DNA of 64,000 bases from Sulfidibacter corallicola (GTDB lineage: Bacteria > Acidobacteriota > Holophagae > Acanthopleuribacterales > Acanthopleuribacteraceae): the NCBI RefSeq assembly GCF_017498545.1, contig NZ_CP071793.1, forward strand, positions 10,906,256 to 10,970,255. The letters run 5' to 3'. Positions 36,276 through 44,266 of the stretch are shown here, one piece after another. Under the pieces are notes generated by a model. That model worked only from the letters and a program-made list of their open reading frames with translations, was not told the origin of the DNA and did not search any database. Made by a program: the position numbers and the translations under genes. How positions within the stretch are numbered: position 1 is the stretch's first letter; every line of letters begins with the position of its first letter.

Positions 36276-36823
36276 CGGCGCGCCTCCGTACCGCCACCCA
36301 TTCGCCGTTGCACGCAATCGGTGATGCTGATTTCCGCCTTGCGCGTGTACTTTTTCACCTGATCGATCGTGATTCGCATGTGGGCACTGATCTCCTTTTG
36401 GCGTTCGCCCATGCGGTAGCGGCGCACGGCCACCTGACGCACCGTCTGGTTTTCGATCGCGTCCAGGCACTCCCGCAGAACGCGAAGCCTCTCCACGTTA
36501 AGGGAAGCATCGTGCGATTCGGTGCCGATTTCGTCGCCACCGGCCGCCAACGCCACGTAGCGACGCCCGCGCAGCCAGTGCTTCGCCAATTCGTCCCGCG
36601 TGATTTGAAACAGGAACTCCTTGACCTGGCGGCGATCTCTCAAATGGGGCAACTTCTCGAGGAACGCGAGGCGAATCGAAGAAATCAGGTCGCCCACCTG
36701 ATCGGCCTCGCCGCGCCCGCGAAGATAGCGGGCCACGTTCCCTTCGAACCGCTCGAAGATGGCGAAGCCGGCTTCGGTCTCCCCCTCGAAGAAACGGTGA
36801 AGCATCAGCGACAACGATTCCAT
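36272..36823 (-). CDS. ECF-like sigma factor / HTH regulator coupled to the CHAT gene
   Basis: A 183-residue protein of sigma-70/ECF length. The N-terminal part has a region-2-like helical stretch (VGDLISSIRLAFLEKLPHLR, then QVKEFLFQITRDELAKHWLR GRR). The C-terminal part (about 125-175) has the region-4 helix-turn-helix RQKEISAHMRITIDQVKKYT. It probably recruits RNA polymerase to a few target promoters. Start ATG 36823 has CGGAG just upstream; GTG 36829 is in frame. Its stop overlaps the CHAT protein's start (ATGA), so they form one operon. A TATAAT (reverse strand of 36879-36884) lies upstream as a possible -10. No anti-sigma gene is present; the membrane CHAT protein may take that role. Confidence 0.8.
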   Translation of the reverse strand: MESLSLMLHRFFEGETEAGFAIFERFEGNVARYLRGRGEADQVGDLISSIRLAFLEKLPHLRDRRQVKEFLFQITRDELAKHWLRGRRYVALAAGGDEIGTESHDASLNVERLRVLRECLDAIENQTVRQVAVRRYRMGERQKEISAHMRITIDQVKKYTRKAEISITDCVQRRMGGGTEARR

Positions 36824-36829
36824 GAGCAC

Positions 36830-37110
36830 TCCGGCAAAACAGAAAAAAACAAAAGAAGTCCTTGAGACAAGTGAATCAATTATAGCGAAAAGACCAAACG
36901 AGACAGGAAGAGAAAGGCCCGGGTAAACAACCTACCCAGCTTCGGGTACAGAAAATCATTTTTTTTCGAAAAAAGTCGGCACTTTTTTAAGCCTCGCTTT
37001 CCTGAACCGGGAAGATCCAGGGAGACAGGGCGAAATCCACGCCCCCACATCGGGAACCGTGATGCGGTGTTGCCCCTCGTTTCCCCAAAACCCGTCGAAA
37101 GGAGTGAACC
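36830..37110. other. Divergent spacer between the sigma-CHAT operon and the next operon
   Basis: AT-rich spacer of about 280 bases. It contains AAAAAAGT-CGGC-ACTTTTTT (36969-36988), a perfect small hairpin, and A/T runs near 36840-36880. Promoters for both directions should lie here. No gene seen. Confidence 0.5.
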
Positions 37111-38988
37111 ATGGTGAATCACCCCCCCGATCACCTTCACCGCTCGCTGACCCGAGGCGAATTCAGGCGCCTCGTTCTGGAAGAAGCGGTCGACTTTCTA
37201 CGCGATCTTCGCCTGCGCGAGGAAGCCAAGCAGGGCGACGAATTCGTCAAACGCGAACCTTCCCCACTGCTGCGCCGATTGACGACAGCCCAACGCGTCG
37301 CCCAAGTGCGCGACCTGCTGAAGCACCTCGTCGAGGACTATCCCCACCTGGCCCCGGTCCAAGAAACGCTGGCACCCATCATCGCCGTGCTGGCCGATTC
37401 CGACCGTTCGGCCCTGCTTCTGGTGGACGCCATGAACGATTTGATGGCTTCGAGAGCCCGTCACCTGCCGGATCAGGTCAACACCGGCGCCGACGCCTTT
37501 CGGATCCTGGCCGATGCCGAGCGCGTGGTCATTCAATGCGATCCACGACCGTCCCAGGGTGACGCGGCCCTGCGCGCGGCACTCGACGAGCAGGCCGCCG
37601 ATCAACGCATGATGGCCGCGGTCACCCATGCCTGCGACCGTCTCCGGGCGCGCACCCTTCATCCCACCTCGGACGAAGTGACCGCCATCCGCACCGCCTA
37701 CGCACTCATCGAAAAAGGGGTACCGGTGCCGAGCGCCTACCAGTCGTTGGGAACCTCGGGCTTCCGCGCCGTGCAAACCTTCCTCTCGATCGCCGATCCC
37801 GGCGAAGGCCATCTCAACGTCACGGTGCGCGCAGAGGAGCTGCTGGCGGGTGTCGCCGTGCATGTGGAACACATCGACCGGGACAAGGAAGCGGACAAGG
37901 AGAAGGTGGAGCCCTACCGCCTGCCGGCGCCGATCCATGCGGCGCGGGTCCGGCTCTGGGTGGGCAACCGCACCCCGGTCACGGCCTTCATCGGCCGTCC
38001 GGTGTTCGAGAGCGGCACCTTTGCGTTCGACCTCCTGAAAACGGCCCACCTCCACGCCTCGGCCTGCAGCGTGATGTTCGCCAACGGTATCGCCGATTGC
38101 AAGATCGGCATCGAGCGCATGAAGGCCAGCCAGGCGGTGAGCTTCATGAACGCGCTGGTCGGCAATGTACAGCGCGACCCGGAGCGGCAGTACCTTTCGG
38201 CGGCATTCAACATCAACACGCCGATCGTCGACGATCTGGAACCGGGTTGCGACGCGACGAAGCCGGTCGAGGACCCGTTCGAGCTGGGTCGGCTGGGCAT
38301 TCGCATCGCGGTTCGCGGCGGTTTCGACAAGGTCGCCTGGGACGGCGCCTCCAACAAGATTCCCAGCGATCCGATCATCGAGCAACTGAGCCATGCCGAA
38401 TTCGTGACCCTGATTCACGAAGCCCACGAAAACGGCCTCGAAACCTACATTTCGGCCGGTCTGCGCCCCGAGCACATGGCCCGCTGCGTAGAGACCGGCG
38501 TCGACGGTGTCGGCATCGGCACCAGCCTGCACTACCGGGATCCGGTCACCAAGCTGATGGGCGAACTGAAGCCGGCCGCCATCCGCGAGGTGCTGACTCG
38601 GCGGGACGAGGCCGCGGGAACCCTGTTCGGTCGTGCGGCCAAGTTCCTGGCGCGCCTGGATCGGATGTACTTCGAGGGCATTCTCGCCAAGGCCGACAAC
38701 CCCACCAGGCTCGAACTGTTCGCGGCCTTGCGCGACCGCGACGCCGAGACCTGCCAAAAAATACTGGACGCGATGACCTGCGGCGCGAAACCCGGCACCC
38801 GTCGCGTCACGCCGTCGAGCGCGACCCATCCGCTGGTGGCCCGGGCCGCACGCCTGGTGGCTGCCGGTGACGGCGACATCATGCTGAAACACACCCACGG
38901 CACGCACGCCACGCGGGAACTGGTTTCGGCGGTGGGTTCGGCGGCCCGGCGCCACGATCTGGAGCGATTGAGGGAGTTGTTATGTTAG
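37111..38988 (+). CDS. Unknown protein with a probable TIM-barrel-like C-terminal half
   Basis: A 625-residue soluble protein starting at ATG 37111 with AAAGGAG upstream. The N-terminal third is helical. The C-terminal half has alternating strands and helices and motifs such as HASACSVMFANGIADCKIGI, GIRIAVRGGFDKVAWDGASN and YISAGLRPEHMARCVETGVD, then GVGIGTSLH. That last series resembles the phosphate-binding end of a TIM barrel, but I cannot place it in a named family. It overlaps the next gene by seven bases, so the two are co-expressed and probably act together. Function unknown. Confidence 0.75.
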   Translation: MVNHPPDHLHRSLTRGEFRRLVLEEAVDFLRDLRLREEAKQGDEFVKREPSPLLRRLTTAQRVAQVRDLLKHLVEDYPHLAPVQETLAPIIAVLADSDRSALLLVDAMNDLMASRARHLPDQVNTGADAFRILADAERVVIQCDPRPSQGDAALRAALDEQAADQRMMAAVTHACDRLRARTLHPTSDEVTAIRTAYALIEKGVPVPSAYQSLGTSGFRAVQTFLSIADPGEGHLNVTVRAEELLAGVAVHVEHIDRDKEADKEKVEPYRLPAPIHAARVRLWVGNRTPVTAFIGRPVFESGTFAFDLLKTAHLHASACSVMFANGIADCKIGIERMKASQAVSFMNALVGNVQRDPERQYLSAAFNINTPIVDDLEPGCDATKPVEDPFELGRLGIRIAVRGGFDKVAWDGASNKIPSDPIIEQLSHAEFVTLIHEAHENGLETYISAGLRPEHMARCVETGVDGVGIGTSLHYRDPVTKLMGELKPAAIREVLTRRDEAAGTLFGRAAKFLARLDRMYFEGILAKADNPTRLELFAALRDRDAETCQKILDAMTCGAKPGTRRVTPSSATHPLVARAARLVAAGDGDIMLKHTHGTHATRELVSAVGSAARRHDLERLRELLC

Positions 38989-40247
38989 GTTTTCGCGGAT
39001 TCTACGAAGGCACGGACAACAAAGGGGTCTACCACCGCATCGAGCGACGGGTGGATCCCCACTACGACGGCATCGGCGGAGCGGCCGAGTTCCCGGTTCG
39101 CTACGATCTGGCCTCGCTGCCCAAGGGCATGAGCCCGGAAGATTTCGACCGGAAGATCGTATTGCCGCAGATTCCCGAATCGGTGCTCGAACGCATCGAC
39201 GCGGTGATGGTCGAGGCCGAGGCCTTGGCGGAAGAGGGGCGTGCGGACACGCCGCCACTGGACCGCGATGGTTGGCGTCGCGGCATGATTCTCTCCTGGA
39301 TCCACTCGCGGGACATGACCACCATCCAGGCCGCCATGGGATATCCCAAGGTGCTGACCGGGCGTCACGACCTGGAGGAGTTCGCCCTAGGCAAACACCT
39401 CAAGGGCCGCCTGCACTCGGCCGACCCCTGGTATCGCGATTACGTACTCGGCTTGGATGACGAAGCCTTGATCAACGTGGGCTTTTACAATGCCCACATC
39501 TCGGCCTCGATGTTCAAATGGGGCGACAACAAGAGCGGGACGCAAAACGGGATGGACGCCCACCGGCTTTCGGACCACCATATCGGCACGGACGAATATC
39601 CCTTGGACCTGATCGAGAAGGGCGTCAACTTCGTGGTGCACCACATGCCGCGCGAGCACTACGGCATCCGCCACGAGCCGAAAGCGCCCTGGGACCTGCT
39701 GGAATACCGGTTGGTCCACGATCACTCGACCGCCGATTCGGAAGTGCTGCGCCACATCGCCCGCGATGCGGCGGCCATCATTCGCATGCTGGAAGACGCG
39801 GGGAAAATCACGCCCTGGCAACTCCTGGACGCGACACTCGAAGCCTGCCCGCCGCCGGCCAAGCTGGAAAACGCCTACTTACTGGTGCGCGAACGGCTTT
39901 CCGCCGAGATCGCCACCACGTCGGCGGCCACGGAAGCGATCGAGGTGGCCGCGACCACATCGTGCGATGGCGCCGCGCCCAGAGGGCAAGGTGCCGCCAC
40001 CATCCGCGACCTGGAGCTGCGGGCATTGCGAGGCATGGAACCTCCCGCGACCTGTGCCGAACTGGCGCGCGCCGAGGCGGTTCGCCAGGGGCTGCCGCTC
40101 GCCGATCTGTGGCCCGAAAACCTGGTTTCGAGCCTGGACGCCCTCGCCCAACTACCACGTGCGGTGACCGCAGCCAAGGCTCGCGGTCAATCGGACCTGG
40201 CCACGCACTTCGAACGCTGGCAACGCGAGCTGAACCTGCCCAACTGA
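38982..40247 (+). CDS. Unknown protein, partner of the preceding gene
   Basis: A 421-residue soluble protein whose ATG (38982) lies inside the end of the previous gene with GGGAG upstream. Notable motifs: WIHSRDMTTIQAAMGYPKVL, NVGFYNAHISASMFKWGDNK and the His-rich AHRLSDHHIGTDEYPLDLIE, then VHHMPREHYGIRHEPK. Repeated histidines and aspartates (DAHRLSDHH, VHHMPREH, HDH) suggest a metal site. The C-terminal 140 residues are helical and Ala-rich. No family recognised. Neighbours (LOG, rpiA, EEP hydrolase) hint at nucleotide or sugar-phosphate chemistry, but this is only context. Confidence 0.72.
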   Translation: MLGFRGFYEGTDNKGVYHRIERRVDPHYDGIGGAAEFPVRYDLASLPKGMSPEDFDRKIVLPQIPESVLERIDAVMVEAEALAEEGRADTPPLDRDGWRRGMILSWIHSRDMTTIQAAMGYPKVLTGRHDLEEFALGKHLKGRLHSADPWYRDYVLGLDDEALINVGFYNAHISASMFKWGDNKSGTQNGMDAHRLSDHHIGTDEYPLDLIEKGVNFVVHHMPREHYGIRHEPKAPWDLLEYRLVHDHSTADSEVLRHIARDAAAIIRMLEDAGKITPWQLLDATLEACPPPAKLENAYLLVRERLSAEIATTSAATEAIEVAATTSCDGAAPRGQGAATIRDLELRALRGMEPPATCAELARAEAVRQGLPLADLWPENLVSSLDALAQLPRAVTAAKARGQSDLATHFERWQRELNLPN

Positions 40248-40431
40248 CCCGTCGCCTCCCATCACCCCAAAAGCGCGGCCGCCCGGTACCACGCCGGTTC
40301 GGATGGCACGGCCCGACCTCCCCACGCTCGCCGTGGACATGGAGCTCGCGTGCCGTACGGGATCCGTGCGCACGATCGAGAAGTAAGAGCAACACCATTG
40401 AAGTCAGACATATCAAACAAAGGAGTCGATC

Positions 40432-41682
40432 ATGGAATTGCAGAGATATCACTTGGCCGGTCAGGCCCAGTTCGACGGGACCACCGGTTCCTGGGCTCCC
40501 GGCGGCGACGCCGGTTGGACCGTGAAAACCGTGATTCGCGACCCCCATCGCCTCGAGGCACGGGTCACGCTGGGCGAGGTGCTGGCAACGGGCTACAGCC
40601 TCGTAGTCACGCCCCAGGCCCACCGCGAGGCCATCCACGCCACCTACCACGGGCTCGACGCCCAGGGTTTTCACGTGGTCCTGACCGCGCGTGACGGAAG
40701 CCTGGAAGACCGGGTCGGGTTCTCGTTCCGGTTGGACGGCCTCACCGACACACCCACGCCCGACGACCGGACCCTCGTCAAGGATCACCTGGTGGAGGAC
40801 ATCCACGTGGTTCAGTCGATTCTGGCCAAAAAGGCCCAATCCGGCATGATCACGGTGATGTGCTCGGCCAGCATCAACCAGGATCGCGTCACCGAAGGCA
40901 GGATCGCCAGGCAGCGCGAGGACCTGGACCGGCTCTACAAGGAGTTGGAGCAAACCCAAGATCCCGAGCTTCGCAGGGAGATCGAAGCCAAGATCACGGT
41001 CGGTCGCCGCAAGATGGTGCGCTACGAGAAATTGATGCGGGCGGCCCACTACTGGGATTCGGCCCACGAGTTCGGCAAGCTCTGGGGCGCATACTACGCC
41101 GAACGCCAGAAGTCGGAGCTCGGCGGTCGCGACGTGCCGATCTGCACCGGCGGCGGGCCCGGCATCATGCAGGCGGTGGCCAACGGTGCCGCCTCGCAAC
41201 GGGCCATCGTGTTGGGGATCGACGCGATTTTCGGCAACGAGCCGCGCTTCGCCCTGGGCCCCCAACACCAGCACGCGCTCGATTCCAACGTGCGCATTCG
41301 CTGTAACGATTTCGCCATTCGCGAGGCCGCACTCATCAATTACGCCAACGTGGTGCTCTTCTGGCCCGGCGGATTGGGCACCAGTTGGGAAGCCTTCGAG
41401 ACCCTGTGCAAAATCCAAACGGGCCACCTGCGCCGCCGTCGCACCAAGGCGATTTTCGTCCATACCGAGTTCTGGCGCCCGCTCTACGACTACGTGAAGC
41501 ACCTGCGTGAAATCGGGACGGTCAACGCCTACGGCGATCGCATCAAGTTCCCGGGATTGGACGACGCCGACGCCGACGACGCCTACGTGGGCGAAGTGGT
41601 GGATTCGGCCCAGGAGGCCTTCGAGGCGGCCCGCGCCTTCGTGGAGCGACTCCATGCCGAGAACGCGCTGAGCCTGTATTGA
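40432..41682 (+). CDS. LOG-family protein with N-terminal extension
   Basis: A 416-residue protein. Residues about 230-415 form the LOG (lysine-decarboxylase-like) fold with GGGPGIMQAVANGA and the signature PGGLGTSWEAFETLCKIQTG. Characterised LOG enzymes split AMP or modified AMP into base and ribose 5-phosphate. Here the N-terminal 230 residues are extra, with a beta-rich start (residues 1-100) and a helical middle, so it is about twice the usual LOG length. Start ATG 40432 has AAAGGAG upstream. It precedes rpiA, whose substrate is ribose 5-phosphate, though a terminator-like hairpin separates them. Activity is likely but not certain. Confidence 0.82.
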   Translation: MELQRYHLAGQAQFDGTTGSWAPGGDAGWTVKTVIRDPHRLEARVTLGEVLATGYSLVVTPQAHREAIHATYHGLDAQGFHVVLTARDGSLEDRVGFSFRLDGLTDTPTPDDRTLVKDHLVEDIHVVQSILAKKAQSGMITVMCSASINQDRVTEGRIARQREDLDRLYKELEQTQDPELRREIEAKITVGRRKMVRYEKLMRAAHYWDSAHEFGKLWGAYYAERQKSELGGRDVPICTGGGPGIMQAVANGAASQRAIVLGIDAIFGNEPRFALGPQHQHALDSNVRIRCNDFAIREAALINYANVVLFWPGGLGTSWEAFETLCKIQTGHLRRRRTKAIFVHTEFWRPLYDYVKHLREIGTVNAYGDRIKFPGLDDADADDAYVGEVVDSAQEAFEAARAFVERLHAENALSLY

Positions 41683-41692
41683 GCATCGCTTC

Positions 41693-41725
41693 GGCCCCCT
41701 GGATCGGCAAAACCGCCAGGGGGCC
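41693..41725 (+). terminator. Hairpin after the LOG-family gene
   Basis: GGCCCCCTGG pairs perfectly with CCAGGGGGCC around a 13-base loop, followed by TTCAATC. Only 10 bases after the stop, so likely a terminator despite the short T-run. Confidence 0.65.
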
Positions 41726-41732
41726 TTCAATC

Positions 41733-41775
41733 GGTGCCCATCCAAAGACGGAATGTGGTTTCCTGGATGGGCACC
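41733..41775 (+). promoter_or_regulatory. Second large hairpin in the rpiA leader
   Basis: GGTGCCCATCCA (41733-41744) pairs perfectly with TGGATGGGCACC (41764-41775) around a 19-base loop, ending six bases before the ribosome binding site sequence of rpiA. It could fold as mRNA and affect translation start or stability, or be a protein-binding inverted repeat in DNA. The frame used by a longer annotation would read through it. Confidence 0.5.
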
Positions 41776-41797
41776 CACCCTCGAGGAGGATATGTTC

Positions 41798-42517
41798 ATG
41801 ACCAAACCGGATTTCGAGAAAGAAAAGGAACGGGCGGCGCTGCATGCCGTGGGCATGGTCAGCGACGGGATGTGGGTCGGGCTGGGGTCCGGCAGCACCA
41901 TCGCCTACGCCGTGCGGGCGCTGGGCGAACGGGTCGCGTGTGGGCTGGATATCCAGGCCGTGCCGACTTCGCGAAAGACACGCGAACTGGCGGCTTCGGT
42001 GGGCATCCCCCTGCGGGATCTACCGGATGCGACCCACCTCGACCTGACCATCGACGGGGCCGACGAGTGCGACCCCCGACTCGACCTCATCAAGGGCGGT
42101 GGCGGCGCGTTGCTCCACGAAAAGATCGTGGCATCGGCCTCGCGGCGCCTGGTCATCATCGTGGACTCGCGCAAACCGGTGCCGCGCCTGCTCCATGCCT
42201 TCCCGCTTCCCGTGGAGGTGATCCCCCTGGCAATCGGGGTGGTGAGCTTCCGGTTGCGTGCGCTGGGCGCCGGCGTCACCCTGCGTCGCCTGCCCGACGG
42301 AACCCCCTTCGTCACCGATGAAGGCAATCGCATTCTGGACCTCACCTTCGTCGAGCCGCCCGAGCCCACCGAATTGGCTCGATCGCTGGAAGCGATCCCC
42401 GGTTTGGTGGAGCACGGCCTGTTCCTGGGCATGACCTCCACCCTCGTGATCGGCCGCAACAGCGGGGCCGACGTCGAGATCCGAGGCTCGGCCGGCGTCG
42501 GGGAGGTGTGCTCGTGA
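41798..42517 (+). CDS. rpiA: Ribose-5-phosphate isomerase A
   Basis: A 239-residue enzyme that interconverts ribose 5-phosphate and ribulose 5-phosphate in the pentose phosphate pathway. Seen: the phosphate-binding GLGSGSTIAYAVRAL, the signature IDGADECDPRLDLIKGGGGA followed by LLHEKIVASAS, and a C-terminal GLVEHGLFLGMTSTLVIGR. The start at 41798 has AGGAGG eight bases upstream; ATG 41792 is too close to it. The last bases overlap the start of the EEP-family gene (GTGA), so these two are coupled. Confidence 0.95.
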   Translation: MTKPDFEKEKERAALHAVGMVSDGMWVGLGSGSTIAYAVRALGERVACGLDIQAVPTSRKTRELAASVGIPLRDLPDATHLDLTIDGADECDPRLDLIKGGGGALLHEKIVASASRRLVIIVDSRKPVPRLLHAFPLPVEVIPLAIGVVSFRLRALGAGVTLRRLPDGTPFVTDEGNRILDLTFVEPPEPTELARSLEAIPGLVEHGLFLGMTSTLVIGRNSGADVEIRGSAGVGEVCS

Positions 42518-43461
42518 ACCTGCGTATCGCCACCTACAACATCGAGAACCTCAGCGACCGCCACCTGGCGCAACGCATTCCCTATCTGGTGCCCACGCTG
42601 CAACGGCTGCGAGCCGACGTCCTTTGCCTGCAAGAGGTTCACGCCCAAGACGGCCGCCTGGATGCCCTTCATCGGCTGCTGGAAGGAACCGTCTATGGCG
42701 ACTATCACCTTCACGTCACCAGGGACAACGATGGACACCCCTTCTCCGTGCGCAACCTGGTGACCCTGAGCCGGTATCCGATCGTGGACCGCGCGCAAAT
42801 CCTGCACGATCTGGTTCCCCCGCCGCGCTACAGTTCGGTCACGGCGATTCCCCCGCCCACCGAACCGGAGCCGGTTCCCTGGCCACGGCCGGTCCTGCAC
42901 ACCTGCATCGCCCTCCCCCAAGGCTGTGAACTCCACGTCTTCAACCTGCACTTCAAATCCAAGCACCCCACGCCGATCGCCGGGCAGCAAATCGATCGCT
43001 TCACCTGGAAGTCGCCGTCGGCCTGGGCTGAAGGGTTTTTCCTCAGTTCCATGAAGCGCGTCGGCCAGGCCATCGAGGTGCGCATGATGCTCGATCGACT
43101 GATGGCGGATACCGAAGCGCCGCTCATCGCGGTGTGTGGGGATTTCAATGCCGAAAGCCACGAGGTGCCGATTCAGGCATTGCAGGGCCGGGTCGAAGAT
43201 ACGGGCAATCCCGAACACGGCATGCGGCTGATGGTGCCCTGCGAAAACGCCGTGCCGGCACCGAGCCGCCACACCCTGTTCCACCAGGGCCGCGCCAATT
43301 TGCTGGACCACCTGCTCGTGTCGCGGCACCTCCTCGCCCGACACGCCCACAGCGAAATCCACAACGAAATCCTGCACGACGAATCGATCGCCTTCGCCGA
43401 CGACCGCAAGTATCCCGAAAGCGACCACGCCCCCATGGTCGCCACCTTCCTGTTCGACTGA
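42514..43461 (+). CDS. Endonuclease/exonuclease/phosphatase (EEP) family protein
   Basis: A 315-residue EEP-fold hydrolase. Seen: LRIATYNIENLSD (metal-site Asn), LCLQEVHA with the metal Glu, the HFKSKH histidine region, CGDFNAES (D-x-N) and the terminal SDHAPM, which together form the catalytic set of Mg-dependent phosphoesterases. Substrates in this fold range from DNA to lipids, and nothing here fixes which. No signal peptide is visible, so it is cytosolic. GTG 42514 overlaps the rpiA stop and has GGGAGG seven bases upstream, so rpiA and this gene are likely translated together. A GC-rich hairpin follows. Confidence 0.85.
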   Translation: MNLRIATYNIENLSDRHLAQRIPYLVPTLQRLRADVLCLQEVHAQDGRLDALHRLLEGTVYGDYHLHVTRDNDGHPFSVRNLVTLSRYPIVDRAQILHDLVPPPRYSSVTAIPPPTEPEPVPWPRPVLHTCIALPQGCELHVFNLHFKSKHPTPIAGQQIDRFTWKSPSAWAEGFFLSSMKRVGQAIEVRMMLDRLMADTEAPLIAVCGDFNAESHEVPIQALQGRVEDTGNPEHGMRLMVPCENAVPAPSRHTLFHQGRANLLDHLLVSRHLLARHAHSEIHNEILHDESIAFADDRKYPESDHAPMVATFLFD

Positions 43462-43473
43462 CCGGTCCTCGCA

Positions 43474-43496
43474 GGGGCCCGTCGCGGGCGGGCCCC
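43474..43496 (+). terminator. Hairpin after the EEP gene
   Basis: GGGGCCCG pairs with CGGGCCCC around a seven-base loop, 13 bases after the stop. No T-run follows, so it is a candidate only. Confidence 0.45.
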
Positions 43497-43605
43497 AAAA
43501 GGATTCCCCAACTCCGGCACGACACGAAGAAAACAAATCACCCATGGTATTATTGAGTACTTACCAAAATACCAACAAACTCATCGTTTCAACCAGGGAG
43601 GAAGT

Positions 43606-44079
43606 ATGTCTCTACCCGAAAATGATTCCAGCTCCGTTCCCGATCCCAAAGAACCCTGTTCCGGCCAGGTGGTGGACCTCACCGATGCGCTGGCGGGCCG
43701 CTGGTACCAGACCAACAAGGTCGCCGTCATGCATTTCGTGGACGGGATCACCGGTCGCGTTTTCAAAGGCACCCTGGACCCCATTCCCGAGGCCGGTTTC
43801 TTCAGTTTCCAGGTGCCCGGGTTGATCGACGACAAGGATCCCAACGTCCGGCTGATCGATCTGGAACCGATGCTGATCGTGTTCCGGCGCCACAAGGACA
43901 AGGTTTTCCGGTTGCGCGGAACCCGCATCGGGAAGGGCCCCTTTTTCGGGGATTGGCAGTCGGTACCTTTCAATCCCGACCGCGACCTGCCCTCCCATTT
44001 CCCGGAGCGGGATGCCGGCTCGGTTCAAGTTCCCCGGGGCGACACCGGGACCTGGGGCGCCAATACGCAGTCCACATGA
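43606..44079 (+). CDS. Small unknown soluble protein
   Basis: A 157-residue protein starting at ATG 43606 with GGGAGGAAGT directly upstream. It reads like a compact beta-rich domain: GRWYQTNKVAVMHFVDGITG RVFKG, FFSFQVPGLIDDKDPNVRLI and LRGTRIGKGPFFGDW. No signal peptide. It is unlike neighbours. The stop codon lies inside a strong terminator stem, so the gene is transcribed separately. Function unknown. Confidence 0.65.
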   Translation: MSLPENDSSSVPDPKEPCSGQVVDLTDALAGRWYQTNKVAVMHFVDGITGRVFKGTLDPIPEAGFFSFQVPGLIDDKDPNVRLIDLEPMLIVFRRHKDKVFRLRGTRIGKGPFFGDWQSVPFNPDRDLPSHFPERDAGSVQVPRGDTGTWGANTQST

Positions 44080-44116
44080 AATCAAGGCCTTCCGCGAATG
44101 GAAGGCCTTGATTTCA
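44077..44116 (+). terminator. Strong hairpin overlapping the stop codon
   Basis: A perfect 17-base-pair stem (44077-44093 with 44100-44116, TGAAATCAAGGCCTTCC and its complement) around a GCGAAT loop. The stop codon of the small gene forms part of the stem. The T-run is poor but the stem is very stable. Confidence 0.75.
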
Positions 44117-44266
44117 GCTTTCGGGTATCGGGTTTCAGGTATCAGGAACGCATGTGCAACCAGCCCGGAACCGACGGGTGGTCACACCCAAGTCGAGCGA
44201 TTCTCGGGCGCCCGGCTAGGGCGGCGCACTCGCACACTTTGGGCCACAGCGATCTAGGAGGACTCC

